DNA of 64,000 bases from Oscillospiraceae bacterium (lineage in GTDB: Bacteria; Bacillota; Clostridia; Oscillospirales; Acutalibacteraceae): the NCBI GenBank assembly GCA_031271865.1, contig JAISUW010000012.1, forward strand, positions 28,657 to 92,656, in the 5' to 3' direction. Each line of letters opens with the position of its first letter. Within the stretch, counting starts at the first letter, position 1. The notes under the pieces were generated by a model. The model made no database searches and was not told the DNA's origin. It saw only the letters and a program-made list of their open reading frames with translations. Shown here piece by piece: positions 50,585-59,503 of this stretch. The translations under genes were made by a program, and so were the position numbers.

Positions 50585-53131
50585 TTAATAATTGTTGTGG
50601 CTCTCCCGTGCAATAATCTCGTCCTGCAGTTCCTTGCCCACCGAGGTAAAGTAGGCATTGTACCCGGTCACGCGCACTAACAGGTTCTTGTAGTTTTCGG
50701 GGTGTGCCTGCGCATCACGGAGCATATCGGCATCGAGGACGTTAATCTGCAAGGCAGTCCCACCGTTAGCGATGTAGCCGCGCAGGAAGCTCTTCAGCTT
50801 CTCTCGGTGCTCATCATCGCGCAAGAGTGCCGGGGAGAGCGTCATCGTATGCGAAGCCCCGTTCGGCAGGGCGTTCAGGTATCCCTCAAAGTCGCCCTCT
50901 CCGTCCTCTGCAAAGCCTCCCAATGCTATCCCTACCGAGTTTGCATTGGAAGTCGGGCCGTTGATGTCGGCGCCGTTCACAGGGCAAATGGCGTTGGAAA
51001 GGAACTGCCCCCTGCAGCGCCCATCCGGGGAGGCCGGCAGGATGAAGCCCTGCCCAATCCAGTAGTTCCAAGAGAGCATCCCGGGGCGGTACCGCGCACC
51101 GGTGGGGGTCGTGTATCTCCACGTTTCCTCGCTCCATAAGTCCATAACGCGGCGAGCCAAGGCATCCGCCTCATCGTCATCGCGGCCGTACTTGGGAGCT
51201 TTATTCTTCGCGATGGCTTGCAGCTTCTCGAAGCCCAGCCAGTTGGCTTTGAGTGCCTGAATCAGCTCCTCCATTGTACACAGCTTCTTATCAAAGACCA
51301 AGTATTTGACGGCCAACAGACTGTCCACCGTTGTGGCAAAGGTCACGCCTTCAATCGTGACAAAAGACAGCTCCGCCCCGCCTTGCGTCACATCCAACCC
51401 CTTGTCGGCGCAGCCCTCTACCAGGCAGGAGAGGTACGGCGTGGGACCGAACGCTGCCCGGCAGGCGCAGGAGCGGTTATATAAGTCCACCATCTTCTTG
51501 ACGATGTACTTCATCTGCACGGCAAAGGCATCCCAGAGCTGTTCGAAGTCCGTGAATTGGCAGGGGTCTCCGGTTCGGGGGGCATTCTTCTCCGGCGGGT
51601 AGGGCTTATTCCACAAACCGTCCACATAGGTCACGAGTTCGCCGCCGCCGCCGAGTGCCAACTCCAAAGCTTTATACAGATTGAGGTTGCAGTCCACGGT
51701 CGCGGAGCGGTCGTTGCCGCACATCGTGTTCTCCAGGCAGCCCACGGAGGCGTACTCATGCACATTCTCCGGGTGAATCTTATCCTCTACACCGGCCATC
51801 CGTGCCTCGCGGAGCATCCCCGCCATAGAGCGTTCGTCAAAGTTCAGCAGGAACGGCGCCCCCTGCGAGTCGGCAATCATATCCACGACTTTGTCCAAGA
51901 GGTCGTCGGGCGTATTCTTATGCAAGCGCACATTCGGCTTCGGCTCCAAGATGGGCGCCATCTCGTCGAGCGTTTCCAGCAGCACCCATGTGAAGTCATT
52001 TGTTTGGTCATTGCCTGCGGCATCGCGTCCGGAGATATTGAAGAGCTGCCCATAGCCGGCGGTGATGCCCTGATTCCCGGAGTTAATCATCGCGTCATAA
52101 GCTGTGTTGCAGTGCATCCAGAAGCACTTCAGGATCTCTTTGCCGAACTCCCTGTCCATGCCCTCCTCGATGCTCTTCTGCCAGAATGGGTACATATACT
52201 GATCCAGCCGCCCGAAAGACACACCGGGACCGGGGTAGTTCTCATCACTCATAATGAGCATATGCGTCAGCCAAAGGGACTGTATTGCCTGCCAGAAATT
52301 CTGCGGCGCTTCGGCAGGCACAATATCCAGGTTCGCGGCCATCTGCTCCAGTTCCGCCTTGCGGGCGGCATTGGTTTCCTCCACCGCCAGCTTTCGGCAG
52401 AGAACAGCATAGCGAGCGGCCAGTTCTATCGGCATATCGCAGGCGGTGAGCATAGCGCGCAGCTGGTTGCCCTTGCTTCCCTTGCGTTGTGCAGCGGTGA
52501 GGGAATCGTATTTCTCGCGGATTTCCGCTTTAATCCCTTTCCAACCGATGCGCAGTGCTTTCGGGTAATTGGAAATCAGATGCCCGCTGGTCGCTCCGCA
52601 GTTGCCGAAACCGCACTCTTCAAAAGCAATCGCATCCCTATGCAGACCGCTCTTGCCGTCTTTGCCGTGGAGCAACTCATCATGGCGTTTGGCCTCTTTC
52701 CGGTTCCAGCATCGGGAAGCCATGAGGTTGAAGCGTCCGCCCGCAATCAAATCCCCGGGCAGTATTTCCTGCGGGAGGTAGTGTACCATGACCTCCTTGG
52801 TAAACCAAGCCTTCCGCTCCGGTAAGCTCCAAGAGAAGAAGTCCGAACGCTCTCCCGTGACCGGGTTCATCTTCGGCAGCAGCACCTCATAAGCCGACTG
52901 TCGGAAGGTTTTGTTCATGACGGAATAGAAGCAGTAGGTCTCGGGCGCATTGTAAAAGGTCTGTTCCTCATACAGTTCGTCCCATTCCGCACCGGTTGTG
53001 AACGGCATGAAAGCATTGTTCCACGGCCGCTCGGTTCCGCGGAAGTAGTAGTCCCGCAGCCACTGAATACGCGGAGAAAGGTTGTAGGGGATTTTGACAC
53101 CGTTCTTGTCTTTTTTCGTGATGGTGGGCAT
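50585..53131 (-). CDS. Glycyl radical enzyme of unknown substrate
   Basis: 848 residues. The thiyl-radical cysteine is C465 in SVGCLEN, with the general base-type glutamate E467. The glycyl radical site is G823 in VRVTGYNAYF near the C-terminus. Length fits the decarboxylase/lyase GREs (HPAD about 900, BSS about 865, glycerol dehydratase about 790) rather than PFL. The N-terminus (RIQWLRDYYFRGTERPWNN) is unlike the HPAD or BSS sequences I know. With its activase and the 53-residue Cys-rich gene it may form a two-subunit GRE. Strictly anaerobic chemistry. The substrate is not predictable here. Confidence 0.92.
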   Translation of the reverse strand: MPTITKKDKNGVKIPYNLSPRIQWLRDYYFRGTERPWNNAFMPFTTGAEWDELYEEQTFYNAPETYCFYSVMNKTFRQSAYEVLLPKMNPVTGERSDFFSWSLPERKAWFTKEVMVHYLPQEILPGDLIAGGRFNLMASRCWNRKEAKRHDELLHGKDGKSGLHRDAIAFEECGFGNCGATSGHLISNYPKALRIGWKGIKAEIREKYDSLTAAQRKGSKGNQLRAMLTACDMPIELAARYAVLCRKLAVEETNAARKAELEQMAANLDIVPAEAPQNFWQAIQSLWLTHMLIMSDENYPGPGVSFGRLDQYMYPFWQKSIEEGMDREFGKEILKCFWMHCNTAYDAMINSGNQGITAGYGQLFNISGRDAAGNDQTNDFTWVLLETLDEMAPILEPKPNVRLHKNTPDDLLDKVVDMIADSQGAPFLLNFDERSMAGMLREARMAGVEDKIHPENVHEYASVGCLENTMCGNDRSATVDCNLNLYKALELALGGGGELVTYVDGLWNKPYPPEKNAPRTGDPCQFTDFEQLWDAFAVQMKYIVKKMVDLYNRSCACRAAFGPTPYLSCLVEGCADKGLDVTQGGAELSFVTIEGVTFATTVDSLLAVKYLVFDKKLCTMEELIQALKANWLGFEKLQAIAKNKAPKYGRDDDEADALARRVMDLWSEETWRYTTPTGARYRPGMLSWNYWIGQGFILPASPDGRCRGQFLSNAICPVNGADINGPTSNANSVGIALGGFAEDGEGDFEGYLNALPNGASHTMTLSPALLRDDEHREKLKSFLRGYIANGGTALQINVLDADMLRDAQAHPENYKNLLVRVTGYNAYFTSVGKELQDEIIARESHNNY

Positions 53132-53167
53132 AAAAACACCTCGCTGTGTGCATTCTCTGTTATCCTT

Positions 53168-53196
53168 ATTATAGAACAGTTTACGCCGCTTGTCAA
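53168..53196 (-). promoter_or_regulatory. Promoter of the GRE operon
   Basis: Minus strand consensus TTGACA (53196-53191), 17-bp spacer, TATAAT (53173-53168), about 40 bases before the GRE start codon. Confidence 0.87.
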
Positions 53197-53310
53197 GTGG
53201 TTATTTTCTGTTACTTATTTATTCCAAACAAGAACATAAAAAAGCATAAGCGGATTTTTCTATTGACGGAATTAAAATAGGCAAAAAAACACAGAATTTC
53301 CAAAAAAACC

Positions 53311-53338
53311 TTGACAAATACGAAAAAATAAGTATAAT
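53311..53338 (+). promoter_or_regulatory. Promoter reading into the repeat array and the GPH transporter
   Basis: TTGACA (53311-53316), 16-bp spacer, TATAAT (53333-53338). It is followed by a strong SD (AAGGGAGGAAGG, about 53376-53387) and ATG 53393, which opens only into repeat sequence. The transporter start lies 670 bases downstream. Confidence 0.8.
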
Positions 53339-53404
53339 GGAAGTATAAGGACAAGCTGTGCACAAGCATTTACGAAAGGGAGGAAGGCAACAATGAACCA
53401 AGAG

Positions 53405-53982
53405 ATTCGTCAAAATGACGATTGTTCAAGCAATAATTCCCCATTTTGTTGTGATAATGCACAAAGCCAAAAACCGGCATTCGTCATATTCACGATTGTT
53501 CAAGCAAAAATTACCCCTTTTGTTGTGATATTGCACAAAATGTACCGCACCCGCCGCCGCGCCCTTTCTTTCCGAACCGCCAACCGCCTTTTCTCTCCGA
53601 CACACCTGCAACCGATTTCACCCCGATTCGTCAAAATGACGATTGTTCAAGCGAAAAAATCCAATTCTGTTGTGAAAATGCACAAAAGCAAAATCATGTA
53701 TTCGTCATATTCACGATTGTTCATGCAAAAACCACTTGTTTTGTTGTGATATTGCACAAAACGTACCGCACCCGCCGCCGCGCCCTTTCTTTCCGAACCG
53801 CCAACCGCCTTTTCTCTCCGACACACCTGCAACCGTTTCCGCCCCGATTCGTCAAAATGACGATTGTTCAAACGAAAAACCCCTATTTTGTTGTGAAAAT
53901 GCACAAAAGCAAAATCATGTATTCGTCAATATGACGATTGTTCAAGCAAAAAATACCGATTTTGTTGTGATAATGCACAAAA
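53405..53982. repeat. Phased repeat array: six ~62-bp units, 221-bp super-period
   Basis: Units begin at 53405, 53479, 53626, 53700, 53847 and 53921, so the spacings are 74, 147, 74, 147 and 74. Each starts ATTCGTCA and ends near GCACAAA(A). Each holds CGTCA-N3-TGACG (one arm altered in units 2 and 4) and, about 42 bp later, TTGTG-N6-CACAA. Pairs are separated by an 85-bp GC-rich linker, itself duplicated (53541-53624, 53762-53845). 221 is not a multiple of 3, so it is not a protein repeat. This fills most of the 880-bp gap between the GRE and transporter genes. Confidence 0.92.
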
Positions 53983-54013
53983 TCATAAACGACAAGCAAA
54001 GGCAGGTTAGCGC

Positions 54014-55549
54014 ATGGACACCGAAGACCGCGAGGCCGTTCAAACCAAGAACCCTATCCAATGGCTTCTCTCCAAAGAACCGACAGAAAGAGGCTATGCC
54101 GGCGAGGCTATCCCCCGCCGGGAGCTGTTCTTTTACTTTCTCGGTGTCTGGGGGCAGAATCACCTCTATAATATGCCCGGCGGGCAGTGGTTCTTCTACT
54201 TTCTGACCAACATCCTCCATATCGCTCCGGCAACGGTCGGCACCATCACCAGCGGCACGCAGCTCTTCGATGCCGTCAATGATCCCGTTGCCGGCACGAT
54301 TATCGACAACTACCGCTTCAAAAACGGCAAGAAGCTCACCCCTTGGTTGAAAATCACATCCCCTTTTATAGCCATCCTGTCGTTTCTGATGTTCGTCAAC
54401 TGGAACCTGCCTACGAATCTTGCCATCGTATACAGTGTGGTGCTGTATGTCCTCTGGGACTGCCTGTACTCATTCCAAGATGCCGCCCTCTGGGGCTTGA
54501 CCGCCATCATCCACCCGGACGGCAGGCAGAAAGCCCGCGCCACCCAATGGGCGGACAACGGAGCCTTTGCCGGCGGTCTGATTCCCGGTCTGATTCTCGG
54601 GATGCTCGGCAACGAAAACGGCTTCTTGGGTCTGAGCCAGTCACAGATTTTCATCGCCTTGGCGGTATTCCTCTGCATCGGCGGCGGCTTCCAGACCATG
54701 TTCGCCTGCAAGGTCACGGAGCGTGTCCCCCGCGACAACTTGAGTGTCTCCCTCTTCCAAAACATCGCCGACCTGCGCCATAACTTCGTACTGTGGCACT
54801 TCATCGCCAGCGATGTCATCAACTCCCTCTCCCCCCACATCACCGACATCTATATGTTCCAGAACGTCAACGTCCAGGTCGGCGGCAAAGTCATGGCCGC
54901 CACCACCATGGTACTCATCCTTGCCACCGTGACAGGATTGCCGGGCACGGCCATGAAGTTCATCGCCACCAAAATCGCCGACCGCGTCGGCGGCATGAAG
55001 CGCATCATGATTATCGGCCGCACGTGCGATATAGTCTGCAAAGCGGCGGCATTCCTCATCGGCCTGAGTGCCATCGGCAACCCCAATGGCCTCACCTTCG
55101 CGCAGTTCATCGGTGTCTACCTCATGCAAATGGTTTCCTACCTGCCAAACGCCATCTACGGCATCGCCATGCGTTCCCTTCTGGCGGAGAGCGTAGACTA
55201 TGTGGAATGGAAGACCGGCAAGCGCACAGAGGGCATCACAATGTCCATGCGCAATTTTCAATCCAAGATTACCGGCGCCATATCCAAATTCGTTCTCGGG
55301 CAGACGCTCGTGTTTCTCCAATACGATGCCGTCAAAGCCGGTTTAGGGCCGGGAAAGAACCTCCAGAATGCGCATTTTTACAAGTGGGCGTGGCCGATAT
55401 ACAAACTGGGTCCCGTACTGGGAACGGCTCTGTCCCTCCTCCCCCTCCTGCACCTGAAATACCCGGAGGAACTCAAAAGGCAAGTCGCCGCAGACTTAGC
55501 CGCAAAACGCACCATTGCAGCGGCTTCCGCGGATAGCTCTGAATTGTAG
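54014..55549 (+). CDS. GPH/MFS-type transporter, divergent to the GRE operon
   Basis: 511 residues with about twelve membrane segments. Typical GPH features are FDAVNDPVAGTIIDN (about 76-90) and SVDYVEWKTGKRTEGI (about 393-408). Substrates of the family are sugars and glycosides, but other organic anions are possible. The SD before ATG 54014 is weak (AGGCAGG), in contrast to the strong SD/ATG left of the array. Its placement suggests uptake of the GRE substrate or export of its product (inference). Confidence 0.9.
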   Translation: MDTEDREAVQTKNPIQWLLSKEPTERGYAGEAIPRRELFFYFLGVWGQNHLYNMPGGQWFFYFLTNILHIAPATVGTITSGTQLFDAVNDPVAGTIIDNYRFKNGKKLTPWLKITSPFIAILSFLMFVNWNLPTNLAIVYSVVLYVLWDCLYSFQDAALWGLTAIIHPDGRQKARATQWADNGAFAGGLIPGLILGMLGNENGFLGLSQSQIFIALAVFLCIGGGFQTMFACKVTERVPRDNLSVSLFQNIADLRHNFVLWHFIASDVINSLSPHITDIYMFQNVNVQVGGKVMAATTMVLILATVTGLPGTAMKFIATKIADRVGGMKRIMIIGRTCDIVCKAAAFLIGLSAIGNPNGLTFAQFIGVYLMQMVSYLPNAIYGIAMRSLLAESVDYVEWKTGKRTEGITMSMRNFQSKITGAISKFVLGQTLVFLQYDAVKAGLGPGKNLQNAHFYKWAWPIYKLGPVLGTALSLLPLLHLKYPEELKRQVAADLAAKRTIAAASADSSEL

Positions 55550-55555
55550 AACAAA

Positions 55556-55586
55556 TACAAGCACATCCGGAACGAACGTGCTTGTA
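55556..55586. terminator. Hairpin between convergent genes
   Basis: 9-bp stem TACAAGCAC / GTGCTTGTA, with a 13-base loop. On the minus strand it is followed by TTTGTTC. Possibly bidirectional. Confidence 0.55.
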
Positions 55587-55602
55587 AATATCCGCGTTGC
55601 AC

Positions 55603-56292
55603 TTACTCTACAGGAAGCACCTTGCGGTACACCGCCGTATGCGTGGAGGAAATGACCTTATCCAAGTGCATGGAACCAAAGTACCACCGCTTGAACTTGC
55701 AGACTTTCGCCAGCTCCTCCAAGTATTCCCCTAAGGCTGTCGGGTCACCGGAAAGAATATTCTGATCTTTGAGCCGCAGGAAAGCTTTGACGTGACCGGT
55801 TGGTTCGTGCGTGAGGATGAAATCCACCACGCCCGCCGCTTCCCCCAGGTTCTCCGCCGCTTCCATCAGCTCCGCCTTGGAGGGCAGCTCCAAGCTGGCC
55901 TGCGCGTCGTCGATGTCCCGCAAGTCAAAGTCCTGCGAGAGCCCGCCGCCCAAAGCGAAGATTTTCTTCTCCTCCACCGTGAACACCTGCCCGCGCATGA
56001 GGTGGACAATGTTATCGGCAATGCGGTGTACCTTGCCGCCGCACCACTCCTCTACCGGGTAGGCGTTCAGCAAAGAGAAGTTCTCATGCGTCCCATCTAT
56101 GAAAGCAATGGTGTATTTCTTCTTGGCAAGCTTCTTCAGCTTCGCCTGAAACGCCGCAGAGTCGTCCCAGACAAAGCCGAAGTCACCGGCGATAAACAGC
56201 GTATCCCCTTTCTTGACCTTCCGCATCTCCGGGGATTCAAAGCGATCCAAGTCTCCGTGCGTGTCGCCTGTAATATACAGCATGGCTCTCAT
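55603..56292 (-). CDS. Calcineurin-like metallophosphoesterase
   Basis: 229 residues. Metal motifs are ITGDTHGD (about 7-14), GDFGFVWD (about 36-43), DGTHENF (a GNHE variant) and LTHEP, and a late SMHLD supplies a further histidine. It hydrolyses a phosphoester of unknown identity. It starts at ATG 56292 with GGGAG close by. A second ATG three codons later is possible. It stands alone, convergent with the transporter gene. Confidence 0.9.
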   Translation of the reverse strand: MRAMLYITGDTHGDLDRFESPEMRKVKKGDTLFIAGDFGFVWDDSAAFQAKLKKLAKKKYTIAFIDGTHENFSLLNAYPVEEWCGGKVHRIADNIVHLMRGQVFTVEEKKIFALGGGLSQDFDLRDIDDAQASLELPSKAELMEAAENLGEAAGVVDFILTHEPTGHVKAFLRLKDQNILSGDPTALGEYLEELAKVCKFKRWYFGSMHLDKVISSTHTAVYRKVLPVE

Positions 56293-56354
56293 ACATCTCC
56301 CTGTCGTAAAGTTGTGTTGCGTTACATGAAATCACAGGATTTTGTTCCAAGTGT

Positions 56355-56383
56355 TTGCAATTTGCAGCAGAATGTGGTATAAT
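56355..56383 (+). promoter_or_regulatory. Promoter of the D-Ala-D-Ala carboxypeptidase gene
   Basis: TTGCAA (56355-56360), 17-bp spacer, TATAAT (56378-56383). The leader to ATG 56497 is about 105 bases, with no evident structure. Confidence 0.65.
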
Positions 56384-56496
56384 AAGCGGAAGAAACAGGT
56401 TCTTGACCTACGCTGCCCCTTCGTAACCGACAACTACTATCATACACTATTTCGCCGCGAAAGTCAACCCTTTCATCCATATTCTGCCTGCGAGGA

Positions 56497-57897
56497 ATGC
56501 CGATGAAACCGAAGTGCCGCCTGCTTGCCCTCTTCGCCGCTGTTGCCCTTAGTATACCCTTATTTTCCTTTGGGGCAAATGCGGCTTTCAATACACTCCT
56601 ATCGGATGTGCCGGGCATAACCAATGTTTCGGAGATTGTCCTGCTTCAAAGCCTTGACGACGGTATGGTAATCTTTGAGAAAAACGCCGATACTCCGACT
56701 GCGCCCGCTTCTTTGACGAAAATCACTACGGCAATCCTCACCATGGAGAGTATCAAAGATTTGGATACGCCTGTCACCGCCAAGGCATATTGCATACGAA
56801 TGTTCGACGGAACCGGTTCCTCCAATGCCGGTATCAAGCCCGGTGAAATTCTGACCGTCCGCGACCTGCTGTACTGCCTCATGCTCCCTTCTGCCAATGA
56901 GGCGGCAGCCATTCTGGCGGACTTTGTCGGCGGGAGCATAGAGGCTTTTGTGCAGAAGATGAACGACTTCGCCGCCGCCCTGGGCTGTGAGAACACGCAC
57001 TTCAAGAATCCCCACGGTTTAGACGAGGATGGGCACTTCACTACGGCCCGCGATTTGGCAAAAATCACATCCTATGCTTACTCCGCTGTTTTCGGGCAAG
57101 CAGCTCTCTTTGAACAAATCGTGACCACCCTGCGCTATGAAATCCCGCCCACCAATATGCGCGAAACCAAACGCATTCTCCTCAATACCAACCGCATGAT
57201 GAACGCCGCTGTCCCGGACTACTACAGCCCCGATGTGCGCGGCGTCAAAACCGGGACAACCGACAACGCCGGCGACTGCGTAGTGGCAAAGGCAACAAAA
57301 AACGGCTATAACTACCTCTGCATTGTCCTTAAAGGGCAAAAGGTCAACGTGGACAAAGACGAAACCTTAGAGAATACGGCATTTATTGACGCAAAAGCGC
57401 TATTTAACTGGGCATTCGACAATCTTAGACTGCGGCAAGTGACGCAGAAAGGGCAAGTGGTCGCCACCGTTCCCATAGCCTTGGGCCGCGAGGCGGATAC
57501 CTTGCAGTTAGCTCCCGCCGAGAGCCTTTCTTTTCTGGTCCCGAAAGGCTTAAATGCCGACAGCGTCCTGGTGGAAGTCATCCCGGATACCGTACCAAAG
57601 GACTTGATGGCACCCTTGTCTGAGGGTGACTTTGTCTGCAAAGGCAAGCTCCTCTTTGCAGGCAAAGAGTTTGCAACCATAGACCTATACGCCGCCGCCA
57701 CCGTCCGCCGGAGTGCCGCGTTGTATGCGGCTTGGCTGGCGAAAAAAATGGTCGCCTCACTGCTCTTCAAGGCTATCTGTGCAATAGCTCTCTTGCTGTG
57801 TGCCATTATCGCTTTCGCAGCACTCCTGCGCACCATTAAGCGCAGCAGGGAGAAGCAAATGCGCGTCCTGCCGACCATCTCCAACCCCAAGAAGTGA
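56497..57897 (+). CDS. D-alanyl-D-alanine carboxypeptidase (DacF/PBP5-like)
   Basis: 466 residues. A signal peptide (about 1-28) is followed by a penicillin-binding serine peptidase domain: SLTK (SxxK, about 70-73), PSAN (SxN, about 130) and GVKTGTT (KTG, about 250). A beta domain follows, then a C-terminal membrane helix (about 418-448) and basic tail. It trims pentapeptides in peptidoglycan from outside the membrane. The C-terminal anchor is a true helix rather than the amphipathic tail of PBP5. It precedes a GPH transporter gene by 79 bases. Confidence 0.94.
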   Translation: MPMKPKCRLLALFAAVALSIPLFSFGANAAFNTLLSDVPGITNVSEIVLLQSLDDGMVIFEKNADTPTAPASLTKITTAILTMESIKDLDTPVTAKAYCIRMFDGTGSSNAGIKPGEILTVRDLLYCLMLPSANEAAAILADFVGGSIEAFVQKMNDFAAALGCENTHFKNPHGLDEDGHFTTARDLAKITSYAYSAVFGQAALFEQIVTTLRYEIPPTNMRETKRILLNTNRMMNAAVPDYYSPDVRGVKTGTTDNAGDCVVAKATKNGYNYLCIVLKGQKVNVDKDETLENTAFIDAKALFNWAFDNLRLRQVTQKGQVVATVPIALGREADTLQLAPAESLSFLVPKGLNADSVLVEVIPDTVPKDLMAPLSEGDFVCKGKLLFAGKEFATIDLYAAATVRRSAALYAAWLAKKMVASLLFKAICAIALLLCAIIAFAALLRTIKRSREKQMRVLPTISNPKK

Positions 57898-57976
57898 CCG
57901 CGTCCGAAACGGCACAGCGCACCTTGCCGATACACCGCTTCCCTATAGTACTGCCAAAACGAAGGGGTCAAAACGA

Positions 57977-59389
57977 ATGGAACCTATCGCCAATGAGAAG
58001 CAATACGTCCCGAAAAAAGAGCGCGCAGCCTTTTGGGTTTCCGCTTTCCTGCGGGATATGTCCTATGCCATGAGCAACCAAGTCATGACGTTCTACATAG
58101 ATGTCATGGGTTTTGCCAATGAGCGGTTCAGTTGGATACTCAAGTTCCTGCCCGTCGTGGAGCGCGTCTATGACGGCGTAAATGACCCCCTGGTCGGTGC
58201 CTACTATGACCGCCGCAAGCACGGTGACACAAAGGCGAAGCCGTTCTTCAAATGGACTGCGCTCCCGATTGCCATAGGGCTGTTTTGCCTGTTCGTACCG
58301 ATTACGTTCTCCCGTAACGAGGGTGTGAATATGGTGCTACGCGCCCTATTTGCCTTTCTTGCCTATGCGCTCTATGAAGGTTTCCAGACAGCTAACGCCA
58401 CCGCGCACATGAGCCTATATAACTCCATTACGCCAAACACTACAGAGCGCGGCAGCATCGTGAGTATTGCCCGTATGTTCGCCGCCGGCGGCAATGGGCT
58501 GATCAGCGGTCTTCTGCCGGTTCTTTACGGCACCATAGCACCGGATGATGTCGGCGGAAAGCGGACGCTGTACTTAGGCATGGCCGGCGGCACGGCTATT
58601 TGTAACCTGCTGTATAACTATATCATGTACAGCAAAGTGAAGGAACGCACCATTGCTCCTGTAGAAGAAAAGGTAGCCTTGCGTCCGCTCCTCGTATCCC
58701 TGCTGAAGAACAAGCCCTTCATCATCATTCTGATAGCCAATGCCATCAGCGGCCTGCTCAATGCCGGCAGCACCGGGCTGTATTTCTATCAGTATAATAT
58801 CGGCAACACGAGCTATCAAACGCTTGTCGGGCTCATGGCCATCCCTTGCTACTTACTGGCAGGTGCCATAACACCGAAACTCATCAAAGCCTATGAGAAG
58901 CGCTCTGTCTGGCTGGTCTGCTCTGCCCTGCAAGCTATCCTGAACATCGCCTATATCCTCATTGGCTATAATCCGGTTATTATACTGTTTATCTATTCGT
59001 TCCTCTCCAGTTTGCCCGGGTCTATCAAACAGATGCTCTATTGGAATATGGTTGCAGATACGGTGGATTACGGCGAATGGACAACCGGCAAGCGCTCCGA
59101 CGGGATGATATACGCTATAGAGGGTCTCTCCAATAAGATCATCGGCGCTTTCGGTCAGATGTCTACTGCGCTCATTATCCAGTACATCGGCTTCGTACCC
59201 AACGCTAAGACACAGTCGCAGCGAACCTTAGACGGTTTGTTCCGCGTCCCACAATATATCGGTCTGTCCTGTGTCATCTTATCCGCTGTGCCCTACTTCT
59301 TCTATGACTTTTCCCGCGCCAAACAGACGGAAGCCATCGCAGCCATTGCTGCCCGCCGTGAAAGTGTACCATCGGAAAACGAAATATAG
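57977..59389 (+). CDS. GPH/MFS-type sugar:cation symporter
   Basis: 470 residues, twelve membrane segments. GPH signatures: YDGVNDPLVGAYYDRRKHGD (about 64-83) and DTVDYGEWTTGKRSDG near residue 360. ATG 57977 has AAGGGG upstream, while an open stretch of 59 codons before it overlaps the dacF-like gene and is ignored. Third member of the family in this window. Substrate unknown, with no enzyme genes adjacent to suggest one. Confidence 0.9.
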   Translation: MEPIANEKQYVPKKERAAFWVSAFLRDMSYAMSNQVMTFYIDVMGFANERFSWILKFLPVVERVYDGVNDPLVGAYYDRRKHGDTKAKPFFKWTALPIAIGLFCLFVPITFSRNEGVNMVLRALFAFLAYALYEGFQTANATAHMSLYNSITPNTTERGSIVSIARMFAAGGNGLISGLLPVLYGTIAPDDVGGKRTLYLGMAGGTAICNLLYNYIMYSKVKERTIAPVEEKVALRPLLVSLLKNKPFIIILIANAISGLLNAGSTGLYFYQYNIGNTSYQTLVGLMAIPCYLLAGAITPKLIKAYEKRSVWLVCSALQAILNIAYILIGYNPVIILFIYSFLSSLPGSIKQMLYWNMVADTVDYGEWTTGKRSDGMIYAIEGLSNKIIGAFGQMSTALIIQYIGFVPNAKTQSQRTLDGLFRVPQYIGLSCVILSAVPYFFYDFSRAKQTEAIAAIAARRESVPSENEI

Positions 59390-59454
59390 TATCCCCAGGT
59401 TGCTGTGCTGAAATTTTGCTGCCTTAGGGTACTGCATAAAGGCAAAATCCAACG

Positions 59455-59494
59455 GCCTCCCGCATATAGTGTTGCAAACGATGATGCGGGAGGC
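59455..59494 (+). promoter_or_regulatory. Hairpin that covers the ribosome-binding site of the next gene
   Basis: GCCTCCCGCAT (59455-59465) pairs perfectly with ATGCGGGAGGC (59484-59494), loop 18 bases. The right arm contains GGGAGG, the SD for ATG 59504. It could limit translation, or act as a terminator for the transporter gene, although no T-run follows. Confidence 0.55.
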
Positions 59495-59503
59495 TGTCTA
59501 TCT

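Noticed and set aside
51557..52825. 422-codon plus-strand frame opposite the glycyl radical enzyme
   Set aside because: Shadow of a conserved enzyme, with no motifs of its own.
53405..53982. CRISPR array
   Set aside because: Units are long and in pairs, the parts between them are themselves duplicated rather than unique spacers, and there are no cas genes nearby.
53393..54206. Several frames through the repeat array, on both strands (for example from ATG 53393 with a strong SD)
   Set aside because: The 221-bp period is not a multiple of three, the same DNA reads in different frames in each copy, and no family-like sequence appears. The 53393 start is kept only as a finding about translation control.
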